A stretch of 64,000 nucleotides of DNA from Streptomyces asiaticus (GTDB lineage: Bacteria; Actinomycetota; Actinomycetes; Streptomycetales; Streptomycetaceae), in contig NZ_JAGSHX010000001.1 in NCBI RefSeq assembly GCF_018138715.1, positions 310,001-374,000 of the forward strand. Reading direction: 5' to 3'. Made by a program: the position numbers and the translations under genes. The notes below the pieces were generated by a model that made no database searches, was not told the origin of the DNA, and saw nothing but the letters and a program-made list of their open reading frames with translations. Below are positions 49,692-58,011 of this stretch, one piece after another; position 1 is the first letter of the stretch; the number at the start of each line of letters is the position of its first letter.

Positions 49692-51205
49692 CCACCCTGA
49701 CGATTCCCGGGTTGCTCCGGACCGCGGCCCGGGACCACGGGGACCGGCCCTTCCTGCGGATCGGGACCACGGTCCGCAGCTACCGCGAGACGCGGGAGGC
49801 CGCCGCCACCATGGCGGGGGCCCTCGCGGTCCAGGGCTGCCGCCCGGGCGAGCGCATCGCGGCGATGACGGGCAACCGGATCGAACTCGTGGACCTGTTC
49901 CTCGGCGCCGCCTGGCTCGGCGCCGAGCTCGTCCCCCTGAACACAGGGCTGCGCGGCGGCGGGCTGCGACACGTCCTGGACCAGGCCCGCCCCGCGCATC
50001 TGCTCGCGGAGGACGAGACGGCCGAGCGCGTGCGGGCGGCCGGGTACCGGGGGACGCTGTGGCGCGCGGGTGCGGACGGCACACCACGGCCGGGCGGCGG
50101 CCCGGCCTTCCCGGCGGCGCCCGTCCGCCCGGAGGACACCGCGTGTGTCCTGTTCACCTCCGGGACCACCGGCACCTCTCGCGGGGTGCGCTGCCCCCAC
50201 GCCCAGTTCGTCTGGTGGGGGCGCAACGTCTCCGACGCGCTGCGCCTCACCGCGGACGACGTCCTCCACACCTGCCTCCCGATGTTCCACACCAACGCCC
50301 TGAACGCGCTGGCGCAGGCGATGACCGTGGGGGCGTCGATCACCCTGGCGCCCCGCTTCTCGGCCTCCCGGTACTGGACCGAGGCGGCCGCGGCCGGGGC
50401 GACCGTGGTCTATCTGCTGGGCGCCATGGTGCCGATGCTGCTGGCCCAGCCCCCGGGCCCGCACGACCGTGCGCACCGGGCCGTCCGCGGACTCTCCCCG
50501 GCGACACCGGCCCATGCCTGGGGGCCGTTCCGCGAGCGGTTCGGCGTCACGCTGGTCGACGGATTCGGCTCCACCGAGACCAACCTGGTCATCGGCACGA
50601 CCGCCGAGGAGCAGCGGCCCGGCTACATGGGCACCCTGCGCGCGGGTTTCGACGCCCGTGTCGTGGACGAACTGCTCACGCCCGTCCCCGACGGCACCCC
50701 GGGCGAGCTGGTCGTGCGCAGCCACCGGCCGTACGCCTTCGCCACCGGCTATCTGGGCGAGCCGGCGGAGCCGGTGGACGCGTGGCGGCACACGGGGGAC
50801 CGGGTGGTCCGCGAACCAGACGGCTGGTTCCGGTTCGTGGACCGCATCAAGGACGTGATCCGCCGCCGGGGGGAGAACATCTCCTCGTGCGAGGTCGAGA
50901 CGGTCGTCCGTGGCCATCCCGAGGTGGCCGACGCCGCCGTCTTCCCCGTGCCGTCCGAGCTGGCGGAGGACGAGGTCATGGTCGCCGTGGTGCCCCGCGC
51001 CGGCGGCACGCTCGACCTGGCCGATGTGATCCGCCACTGCGAGCGCGAGCTGCCCCCGTTCGCCGTCCCCCGTTATGTGGACATCCTGCGCCAACTGCCG
51101 CTCACCGAGACCGGCAAGGTCCGCAAGGCGGCGCTGCGCAGACGGGGTGTCACCGGGACGACGTGGGACCGGGCCACCGCCGATGCCGGTCCACCCACGC
51201 GCTGA
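49688..51205 (+). CDS. Acyl-CoA synthetase (AMP-forming ligase)
   Basis: The 505-aa ANL-superfamily enzyme activates a carboxylate as an AMP ester and then a CoA thioester. Motifs are LFTSGTTGTSRGV (P-loop, with Ser-Arg where Pro-Lys is usual), DGFGSTETN, HTGD, RIKDVIRRRGENISSCEVE and the C-terminal catalytic Lys in TETGKVRKAAL. The GTG overlaps the CoA transferase stop (GTGA). It would prime a cleavage product, or the substrate side chain, for hydration and thiolysis. Its last 56 bp overlap the end of the opposite-strand hydrolase gene. Confidence 0.9.
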   Translation: MTTLTIPGLLRTAARDHGDRPFLRIGTTVRSYRETREAAATMAGALAVQGCRPGERIAAMTGNRIELVDLFLGAAWLGAELVPLNTGLRGGGLRHVLDQARPAHLLAEDETAERVRAAGYRGTLWRAGADGTPRPGGGPAFPAAPVRPEDTACVLFTSGTTGTSRGVRCPHAQFVWWGRNVSDALRLTADDVLHTCLPMFHTNALNALAQAMTVGASITLAPRFSASRYWTEAAAAGATVVYLLGAMVPMLLAQPPGPHDRAHRAVRGLSPATPAHAWGPFRERFGVTLVDGFGSTETNLVIGTTAEEQRPGYMGTLRAGFDARVVDELLTPVPDGTPGELVVRSHRPYAFATGYLGEPAEPVDAWRHTGDRVVREPDGWFRFVDRIKDVIRRRGENISSCEVETVVRGHPEVADAAVFPVPSELAEDEVMVAVVPRAGGTLDLADVIRHCERELPPFAVPRYVDILRQLPLTETGKVRKAALRRRGVTGTTWDRATADAGPPTR

Positions 51206-51974
51206 CGACGTCGGCGAACTCCCCGGGCAGCTGCTCGGGCGCCGGTACATGGCCGCCGGACAGGACCGCGGTCTCGCAGCCGAGCGCCGCCGCGAACCTC
51301 TCCAGCGCGGGCAGCGAGTAGTGGTCCTCCGGCGCGCACACGGCGAGTACGGGGGCGGTGATGTGCGCCAGCCGCTCCTCCATCCGGTACCGGTACACCG
51401 CCTCGTGCCCCTCCTCCACCCGGTCCAGTACGGTCAGCGCGTCGATCACATAGCGGTGCAGCGCGGCCTCCTCGCCCGCCCGGTAGAAGGCGCGACGCCG
51501 ATTCCACACCTCCACCAGATGCGAGCCGTCCGGCCTGGGGTCGACGTGGTCGACCGGCGGGCGCGCGGGAGCCGCCGCGCGCTTGGCCTCGTCCACGAAG
51601 GCCGTGGCCGAGAGCAGCAGACTGCTGACGCGGTCGCCCGACCGGGCGGCCACCTCCACGGCCACCACACCGCCCGTGTGATGGCCCACCAGGTGGAAGG
51701 TGTCCAGCCCGAGCGCGTCGGCCAGCGCCGCCACCCCGTCGGCGAACCGCTCGATCGAGTGCGGCCCCTCGGGCTTGGCCGAGGCGCCGAACCCCACGGT
51801 GTCCATGGCGATCGCCCGGTGCGCCCGGCCCACCAGGGGCAGCACATCGGCGTACTCGGTCCAGGAACGTGGCGTCTGATGCAGCAGGAGCACCGGCTCG
51901 CCGGACCCGCACTCCGCGTAGTGCAACTGCCCGAAGTGGCTGGGCGCATAGCCCCGCCGCACCGTGTCCGCCAT
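51150..51974 (-). CDS. Alpha/beta hydrolase-fold protein with His at the nucleophile site
   Basis: The 274-aa protein has an alpha/beta hydrolase fold (PVLLLHQTPRSW, AMDTVGFGAS, PVLAVCAPEDHYS, LSGGHVPAPEQLPGEF). The nucleophile elbow reads LVGHHTGGVVAVEV, so the usual Ser (or Asp/Cys) position is His. That argues against ordinary esterase chemistry, though histidine versions exist in this branch and may do another reaction. It is convergent with the acyl-CoA ligase and overlaps it by 56 bp. It closes the right edge of the aromatic cluster. Confidence 0.82.
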   Translation of the reverse strand: MADTVRRGYAPSHFGQLHYAECGSGEPVLLLHQTPRSWTEYADVLPLVGRAHRAIAMDTVGFGASAKPEGPHSIERFADGVAALADALGLDTFHLVGHHTGGVVAVEVAARSGDRVSSLLLSATAFVDEAKRAAAPARPPVDHVDPRPDGSHLVEVWNRRRAFYRAGEEAALHRYVIDALTVLDRVEEGHEAVYRYRMEERLAHITAPVLAVCAPEDHYSLPALERFAAALGCETAVLSGGHVPAPEQLPGEFADVVSAWVDRHRRWPGPTSSR

Positions 51975-52319
51975 CGCTGTGCCCCGCCTTCCGGTTGACG
52001 CGAACCGCCCGCCCACTCTGGTCGCCACCGAGCGGGCGGGGCCAGGAGGACGTTCCGCTGTCCGGACCCCGGACGGCCACAGCATCCGTCGGGCCGCCTA
52101 CTTCGCCGTGGCGGCGAGCAGATCGGCGGAAGCCGGCTGCGGTTCGAGAGGCGCCCCGAAGGGGCGCGGGGCTGTGTCGACATGCGGCTCCGCCGCGGCT
52201 GTGCCGATGTGCGGCTCCGCCGCGGCTGTGTCGATATGCGGCTCCGCCGCATGGGTCACCAGCCACGACGGCGCCGCGGACACCCCATAACGCATCGTGG
52301 CACTTCCCAGCGGAGCGCT
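51975..52319. repeat. Streptomyces-type intergenic repeat with a tripled 27-bp unit
   Basis: This 345-bp gap has no convincing gene. A gcgcccc-gaa-ggggcgc hairpin (52151-52167) is followed by three 27-bp units sharing atgcggctccgccgc (52173-52199, 52200-52226, 52227-52253) and a tail around tcaccagccacgacggcgcc. It resembles intergenic elements common in Streptomyces genomes, where the unit normally appears once. The hairpin may also terminate the leftward membrane-protein transcript. Confidence 0.7.
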
Positions 52320-53594
52320 TCAGCGGCGCCGCGCCCGGCGCCCCGACCGGCCCGTGGCCCGCGCGGGCGTCCCGGACTCCCGCCAGCCACCCGGGACCTC
52401 GGCCATGACGAGGCCGAGGACCAGCCAGAAGAGCATGGCGATCCGGTCCAAGTTGGCCGGGTGGTCCACCGTGGCCGCGAGGAAGAACCCCGTCAGGGCG
52501 GCGAGCCCGACAACACCGGCCACGGACTTCTCCCGCGCGGCGCGGACCGCCGAGGCCACGGCGATCACCGTCACCAGCAGGATGCCGAGCAGACCGGCCA
52601 CGCCCGCTTCGGCCAGCCAGTTCAGCCACATGTTGTGCGCGTGGACGAAGGTCCTGCCGCCCGGTACGGCCGCGGAGACGGCGTCGCCGGCCCGGCCGAG
52701 ACCGACCCCGAGCGGATGGTCCACGGCCAGGTCCACGGCCGCCTTCCACGCCTGGCCCCGGACCCCGAGCGCGTCACCCGCCCGCGACACCACCCACAGC
52801 GCCACCGTCACCGCCGCCAGCCCGGCCAGCCCCACGGTCGTCAGCGTCCGCACCCCCCACCGGCCGAGGCGGGGGGCGAGCCAGTACGCGCCACCGAGCA
52901 CCAGCAGACCCGCCGCGGCCGCGACGCAGCCCGCCCGGGAGAAGGTGGTCAGCACCGCGCCGTACGCGAGGAGGCCCACGGTCACGACCGCGACCCGGGC
53001 CGTGCGCTCGGCGACCGTCACCGCCATCAGCAGGGCGATCGGGGTGAGCAGCACCAGGAACGCGGCGAGCAGGTTGGGGTTGGCGAAGGTGCCCGTGGCG
53101 CGGATCATCGAACCGGCCCCGCCACTGTCGCAGTCGACGTCGGTGAAGAGCCCGGTGCGGCAGAAGCCGGTCGGCACCTCATTGGTCACCTGGGCGAACG
53201 CCGAAGTGGCCGCGGCCGCCACGCAGACGAGCGCGAGCAGCGCCACCGCGCGCCACGATTCGGGCTGCGACCGCCGCACCCCGACCAGCAGATAGAAGGT
53301 GGCGAGAGCGGTCAGCAGGGCACGCAGCGGCGCGTCGGGGTGCCCGCCGACGTAGGTGGTGGCGACGGCACTGAGCAGGAGCAGCGCGATGGCGAGGTCG
53401 AGGCGGGTGCGGAACGTGGCCAGTCGCGGGGCCGTCACCACCGTCGCGATCAGCCCCGCCAGCACGGCGAGGCGCACCGGTGTGATGACGCCGACCAGCG
53501 GGGCGTCCGGGAAGAAGTCGGTGGCCGAGTCGAGCATGACGATGGCCGTAGCCACCAGTGGAACGGCTTGGACTATCGCGCGCACAGGTGCCAT
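52320..53594 (-). CDS. O-antigen ligase-like (Wzy/WaaL family) membrane protein
   Basis: The 424-aa protein has about ten membrane helices and the O-antigen ligase signature regions: TFANPNLLAAFLVLLTPIAL and, after a large extracellular loop, HPLGVGLGRAGD and HAHNMWLNWLAEAGVAGLLG. Family members polymerise or transfer surface polysaccharides. The ATG at 53594 starts just before the first helix; an upstream GTG at 53642 is possible but weak. No glycosyltransferases are nearby, so the polymer is unknown. The last ~20 residues are Arg-rich. Confidence 0.83.
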   Translation of the reverse strand: MAPVRAIVQAVPLVATAIVMLDSATDFFPDAPLVGVITPVRLAVLAGLIATVVTAPRLATFRTRLDLAIALLLLSAVATTYVGGHPDAPLRALLTALATFYLLVGVRRSQPESWRAVALLALVCVAAAATSAFAQVTNEVPTGFCRTGLFTDVDCDSGGAGSMIRATGTFANPNLLAAFLVLLTPIALLMAVTVAERTARVAVVTVGLLAYGAVLTTFSRAGCVAAAAGLLVLGGAYWLAPRLGRWGVRTLTTVGLAGLAAVTVALWVVSRAGDALGVRGQAWKAAVDLAVDHPLGVGLGRAGDAVSAAVPGGRTFVHAHNMWLNWLAEAGVAGLLGILLVTVIAVASAVRAAREKSVAGVVGLAALTGFFLAATVDHPANLDRIAMLFWLVLGLVMAEVPGGWRESGTPARATGRSGRRARRR

Positions 53595-53746
53595 GGCGCC
53601 CCAGCGTGTCCGGCGGCGGGTATCGGCAGATGGCACCCACACGAACAGTGGACAGCGCCTTCACGTCCGGTGACCCGGGCGGCCGGTTCGGACGGAGTGG
53701 CCGGTTCGGACGGAGCGGCCGCGACGCCGGACCGGGTGCCCGCGCC

Positions 53747-54808
53747 TCAGGTGGCGGTGGCGTCCCCGGCGGCGGGGGCTGTGAAGGGGCGCAGCGGGAC
53801 GATGCCCACGCTGTGGCCGTCGCGGTCCAGCAGCCGGCCCATGTGCTTGACCGTGCGCAGCACCACCGAGCGGTCCTCGATGGTCAGCCGCGGCAGCCGC
53901 CTCGACAGATGCGCCTCGAAGGCGTGCACATCGCCGGAGGCGCGCAGCCAGACGTCGATGACGAGGTTGTGCGGGCCCGCCGTGATCGCACACGACCGCA
54001 CCTCCCGCACCCCGGCCAGCGCCCGGCTGGTCTCCTCCAGGCGCTCGGCCGGTACGGACGCGAAGTACACCGCGGACAGTGGCCATCCCGACAGCGGCCG
54101 GGCCAGATCGCAGCGCAGACACACCCGTGAGCCGAGCAGTGACCGCAGCCGTCGGCGGACCGTGGTGAGCGGCGCGTCGGCGTGCTCCGCCAGATCGCTG
54201 ATCGCCATCCGGCCGTCCACACTCAGCAGCTCCAGGAGCCGGATGTCCAGGGGGTCCCAGCCGGTCGTCCCCGAGGGGAGCGGCTCGGCCGGCGGAAGCG
54301 CCTCCTGGAGACGGGCGAGCTGCGTGGCGTCCAGGGCGCGCAGCCGCCACCGGCTGCCCTCGGAGGGCACGCCCGTGGCCACATGCGTACGTGTCGCCCG
54401 CACCCCCGGGGCGCCACGGAAGAGGGCGGTGGTGAGCTGGGAGAGCTCACCCAGATCGGAGGCCTGGAGAGCGATCACCAGATCCCGGCTTCCGGCCGTG
54501 AGCTTGACGTTCGCCACCGAGGGCTCGGCCGCCAGGGCCTCGGCCACGTCCTCGCCGACCCCGGGCTCGGCGTCCACCTCGACGATGCCGGTCACCACGA
54601 TCCGGGAGTCCGAGAGCTGGGGGTAGGCGGTCACCCAGGCCAGCCCCGCCTCCTGGAGCCGGTGCCAGCGTCGCGCGGCCGTCACCGGGTTCACCCCGAG
54701 AACATCACCGACGAGAGTCCATGGGGCCCTGGGGTGGATCTGCAAGGCGTGTATGAGGCCGCGATCCAGCTCGTCCAGGTCATGCGCGGCGAAATCCTGC
54801 GTGTGCAT
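53747..54808 (-). CDS. Double-length Lrp/AsnC family transcriptional regulator
   Basis: The 353-aa protein has two Lrp units in tandem, each a helix-turn-helix and a RAM-type ligand domain: residues ~12-150 (DELDRGLIHALQIHPRAPW, LVGDVLGVNPVTAARRWHRL) and ~195-340 (DIRLLELLSVDGRMAISDLAEHADAPLTTVRRRL). Normal Lrp proteins are ~150 aa with one unit. It is divergent from the amidohydrolase and AbgT genes, so it probably controls them in response to an amino acid or peptide. No clear Shine-Dalgarno is visible; the ATG at 54808 fits the domain start. Confidence 0.88.
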   Translation of the reverse strand: MHTQDFAAHDLDELDRGLIHALQIHPRAPWTLVGDVLGVNPVTAARRWHRLQEAGLAWVTAYPQLSDSRIVVTGIVEVDAEPGVGEDVAEALAAEPSVANVKLTAGSRDLVIALQASDLGELSQLTTALFRGAPGVRATRTHVATGVPSEGSRWRLRALDATQLARLQEALPPAEPLPSGTTGWDPLDIRLLELLSVDGRMAISDLAEHADAPLTTVRRRLRSLLGSRVCLRCDLARPLSGWPLSAVYFASVPAERLEETSRALAGVREVRSCAITAGPHNLVIDVWLRASGDVHAFEAHLSRRLPRLTIEDRSVVLRTVKHMGRLLDRDGHSVGIVPLRPFTAPAAGDATAT

Positions 54809-54932
54809 GGCGGCGCTTTTCTGCGTATCGCATGTGAATCTCGATGGAATGCTGCATGATAACACCCGAAACACGTGATGGATCGACACTCCTCCCCACC
54901 AGTTCCCCCCAACGAGGAGTGAGATCGAGCTC

Positions 54933-56234
54933 ATGACGGAACCCACCACGTCCGAGACCACCAGGACGGCTCTGCGCGTGGAGAACGCCACGTTGGTCGA
55001 CGGTACCGGGGCTGCCCCGATCGCGGACGCCGTCGTCATCGCCGATGCCGAAGGAACCATCACCTACGCGGGCCCGGCGGCCACCGCGCCCCCGGCCTCC
55101 GGCGACGCCTTCACCGGCCGTGTCATCGACGCGGGCGGCCGCACCGTGCTGCCGGGTTTCTTCGACTGCCACACCCACCTCGCCTACGCCCATGCCTCCC
55201 AGCCCGGCCGCCGCGGTGAACTCGACCCGGTCCTGGTCACCTTCGACACCGCCACCCGCATGCGGCAGACCCTCGACGCGGGCATCACCACCGCCCGGGA
55301 CCTGGGCGGGCTGGCCACCGGGTACCGCACCGCCGTCGAGACCGGCCGGATCGAGGGCCCCCGGCTGCACACCGCCGTACGGATCATCAGCCACACCGGC
55401 GGCCACGCCGATGTGCGCCTGCCCGACGGCACCGACCTCAGCGGCGGTGAGATGTCCGAGCTCGCCGACACCGAGGACGAGGCGCGGCTGGCCGTGCGCA
55501 AGGTGCTGCGCGCGGGGGCCGACCTGGTCAAGATCTGCGCCACCGGTGGCATGGGCAGCCCCTACGACCAGCCGGACGACGAGGGGCTCCTGGAGGAGGA
55601 GATCCGCGCCGTGGTCGACGAGTGCCGGCGCCACGGCGGCAAGCCGGTGGCCGCCCACGCCCAGGGCAACGCGGGCATCCTCAACGCCATCCGTGGCGGG
55701 GTCACCAGCATCGAGCACGGCTACGGCCTGGACGACCGGGCCCTGGAGATGGCGGGGGAGCGTGGCGTCTTCGTCGTCCCGACCCTCTCCACCGTCTACG
55801 CGGGCATCAACAAGGCCACGATGGAGCACTATCACTACGAGAAGAAGGTGCGCTGGTCCGGCATCACCAAGGAGAACATCTCCCGCGCCATCGAGCAGGG
55901 GGCGAAGATCGCGCTCGGCACCGACGCCGCCGTCTGTCCGCACGGACAGAACCTGATGGAGCTCTCCTACCTCGTGGACCTGGGCATGGACCCCATGGAC
56001 GCCATCGTGGCCGGCACCCGGACCGCCGCCGAACTCCTCGGCGTCGCCGACCGGCTCGGCACGCTGGCCCCCGGCCGCGTCGCCGACCTCGTCATCTGCG
56101 AGGGCGATCCGCTCGCGGACATCGGTGTGCTGGGCGATCCCGCCAACGTGGTTTGCGTCGTGCAGGACGGACATGTCCGCAAGGACACCAAGGGCCTCCT
56201 GCCCTCGGCCACGCCAGCCGGAGGGCGGCCCTGA
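54933..56234 (+). CDS. Metal-dependent amidohydrolase (Xaa-Pro dipeptidase/imidazolonepropionase-like)
   Basis: The 433-aa protein is an amidohydrolase-superfamily TIM barrel. Metal ligands are visible as DCHTHL, the lysine in ADLVKICATGG (probable carbamate), AAHAQG, SIEHGYG and the aspartate in LGTDAAVCPH. C-terminal blocks (LGTLAPGRVADLVICEGDPLADI) complete the composite beta domain. Relatives cleave N-acyl amino acids, prolyl dipeptides or cyclic amides. Its stop overlaps the AbgT start by 1 bp, so it probably hydrolyses what that transporter imports. Confidence 0.88.
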   Translation: MTEPTTSETTRTALRVENATLVDGTGAAPIADAVVIADAEGTITYAGPAATAPPASGDAFTGRVIDAGGRTVLPGFFDCHTHLAYAHASQPGRRGELDPVLVTFDTATRMRQTLDAGITTARDLGGLATGYRTAVETGRIEGPRLHTAVRIISHTGGHADVRLPDGTDLSGGEMSELADTEDEARLAVRKVLRAGADLVKICATGGMGSPYDQPDDEGLLEEEIRAVVDECRRHGGKPVAAHAQGNAGILNAIRGGVTSIEHGYGLDDRALEMAGERGVFVVPTLSTVYAGINKATMEHYHYEKKVRWSGITKENISRAIEQGAKIALGTDAAVCPHGQNLMELSYLVDLGMDPMDAIVAGTRTAAELLGVADRLGTLAPGRVADLVICEGDPLADIGVLGDPANVVCVVQDGHVRKDTKGLLPSATPAGGRP

Positions 56235-57805
56235 TGCCCGCGGTGACCGGGCTCCCCGTCCCCGGGGGCACCTCGCCGGACAAGGAGCGGCGTGGCCGGC
56301 TCGACCGTGTTCTCTCCTTCGTCGAACGCGCCGGCAACGCCCTGCCCAACCCCATGGTCCTGTTCGCCGGGCTCTTCGCGCTGCTGGCCGTCGTCTCCAC
56401 CGTCCTCGCCTTCGCCGGTGTCGCCGTCACCGTCCCCGGCACCGATGACACCAAGTCCATCGGCGGGCTGCTCACCGGTGAGGGGCTGCGCTGGCTGCTG
56501 GAGAACCTGATCCCCAACTTCGCCACCTTCCCGCCGATCGGCGCCGTGCTGGTGCTGATCATGGTGGTCGGACTCGCGGAGAAGACCGGGCTGCTGGAGA
56601 CCGCGATGCGGGCCACGCTGGCCCGGGTGCCGCGCGCCGTGCTGCCGTACGCGGTGGCGATCATCGCCAGCCAGGCGCACATGATGAGCGATGTCGGCGC
56701 CATCGTGCTGCCACCGCTGGCGGCCCTGGTGTTCAAGAGCGCCGGACGCCATCCCGTGGCGGGCCTCATCGGCGGCTTCGCCTGTGTCACCGCGGGCTAC
56801 GCCGCCGGGTTCACCATCGGCTCGCTGGACGCCCTGTACGTGGGCATCACCCAGCAGGCGGCCTCGGTGCTCCCGGCCGCCGAGGGCCTCCATATCCACG
56901 TGCTCATCAACTACTTCTTCACCGCCGCCAGCAGTGTCGTCCTGGGGCTGCTCGGCGGATTCCTCATCAGCCGTGTCCTCGAACCACGCCTGGGCACCTA
57001 CCAGGCGGCCGACGGCGAGGCCACGGGCGAGGACCTGACCCTCACCCCGGTGCAGCGCAAGGGACTCGCGGTCACCTGCGCGGTCGTCGGTGTGTACCTG
57101 GCGGCGGTCCTCGCGCTGTGGCTGCCACCGGGCGCGCCGCTGCGCGGGGAGGGCGGCGCCTTCGTGCCCTCGCCGGTGCTGACCGGTGTCGTCCCGGTGC
57201 TCTTCGGCGCCTTCCTGCTCGCCGGGCTCACCTACGGCTTCACGGTCAAGCAGCTCACCGGCACCGAGGACGTGGTCACCGCCATGACCGACTCGGTGAA
57301 GAACATGTCCGGCTACATCGTGATGATGTTCTTCGCCGCCCAGGTCATCGCGGTCTTCACCTGGTCCAACCTCGGGGTGCTGCTGGCGGTGAAGGCGGCC
57401 GCGCTGTTCAACTCCATCGGCGTGACCGGCTTCTGGGCGATCATCGCGTTCGTCCTGCTGGCCTCCTGCCTCAATCTGGTGATCCTCTCCGGATCCGCCC
57501 TGTGGTCCCTGGTCGGCCCCGTCTTCATCCCGGCCTTCATGCTGATGGACATGAGCCCGGCGCTCAGCCAGGCGGCCTTCCGCATCGGCGACTCGGCGAC
57601 CGGCGCCATCACCCCGATGAACCCGTACCTTCTCCTGGTCCTGGCGATGGTCCGCGAATACGAACCGGAGGCCCGTCTGGGGACCCTCATCTCCCGGCTC
57701 GCCATCTTCGTGGTGCCGTTCCTGGTGGTGTGGCTGGCGATCCTCGGCATCTTCTACGGCCTGGACCTGCCGCTCGGCCCCGGAGCGCACATCGGCGTCA
57801 AATGA
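56234..57805 (+). CDS. AbgT family transporter (aminobenzoyl-glutamate/peptide-type)
   Basis: The 523-aa membrane protein has about 11-12 helices and AbgT-family blocks: GNALPNPMVLFAGLFALLAV, FATFPPIGAVLVLIMVVGLAEKTGL (in parts), SQAHMMSDVGAIVLPPLAAL and ATGAITPMNPYLLLVLAM. Characterised members take up p-aminobenzoyl-glutamate or export sulfa drugs. Start and upstream stop overlap as TGATG. With the amidohydrolase it fits uptake and hydrolysis of an acyl-amino acid or dipeptide under Lrp control. Confidence 0.9.
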   Translation: MPAVTGLPVPGGTSPDKERRGRLDRVLSFVERAGNALPNPMVLFAGLFALLAVVSTVLAFAGVAVTVPGTDDTKSIGGLLTGEGLRWLLENLIPNFATFPPIGAVLVLIMVVGLAEKTGLLETAMRATLARVPRAVLPYAVAIIASQAHMMSDVGAIVLPPLAALVFKSAGRHPVAGLIGGFACVTAGYAAGFTIGSLDALYVGITQQAASVLPAAEGLHIHVLINYFFTAASSVVLGLLGGFLISRVLEPRLGTYQAADGEATGEDLTLTPVQRKGLAVTCAVVGVYLAAVLALWLPPGAPLRGEGGAFVPSPVLTGVVPVLFGAFLLAGLTYGFTVKQLTGTEDVVTAMTDSVKNMSGYIVMMFFAAQVIAVFTWSNLGVLLAVKAAALFNSIGVTGFWAIIAFVLLASCLNLVILSGSALWSLVGPVFIPAFMLMDMSPALSQAAFRIGDSATGAITPMNPYLLLVLAMVREYEPEARLGTLISRLAIFVVPFLVVWLAILGIFYGLDLPLGPGAHIGVK

Positions 57806-57810
57806 CGCTT

Positions 57811-57842
57811 CCCGGGCACATGGTGACCACCATGTGCCCGGG
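57811..57842. terminator. Bidirectional terminator hairpin
   Basis: A perfect 14-bp stem (57811-57824 with 57829-57842) with a 4-nt loop follows the AbgT stop. The leftward GH43 transcript also ends near here. Confidence 0.9.
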
Positions 57843-57844
57843 AC

Positions 57845-57975
57845 TCAGTCCAGGGGGCGGTCGTCCCGGTGGGCCCCGTAGACGCGGCCTGCCGGGACAT
57901 GATCGTGCGCATCGAGGTGCCGCGCTCGGCCGATTCCGGGACCACGGGCCGCTTGCCACGATGTTCGAGCAACAT
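57845..57975 (-). pseudogene. Possible remnant of a gamma-carbonic-anhydrase-like gene
   Basis: The leftward frame from 57975 begins MLLEHRGKRPVVPESA, which resembles the N-terminus of gamma-class carbonic anhydrase/left-handed beta-helix proteins. The family resemblance stops after about 16 residues, and a different frame runs to a stop at 57845. Nothing of the hexapeptide repeat core remains. I treat it as a fragment left by deletion, from memory of the family and without alignment. Confidence 0.35.
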
Positions 57976-58011
57976 GCTCCGACCCTAGGCGACCGCCGGG
58001 CCATGCGGCGG

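Noticed and set aside
53747..55063. A longer start for the Lrp regulator at 55063
   Set aside because: It would overlap the opposite amidohydrolase gene and adds no domain; the helix-turn-helix begins directly after the ATG at 54808.
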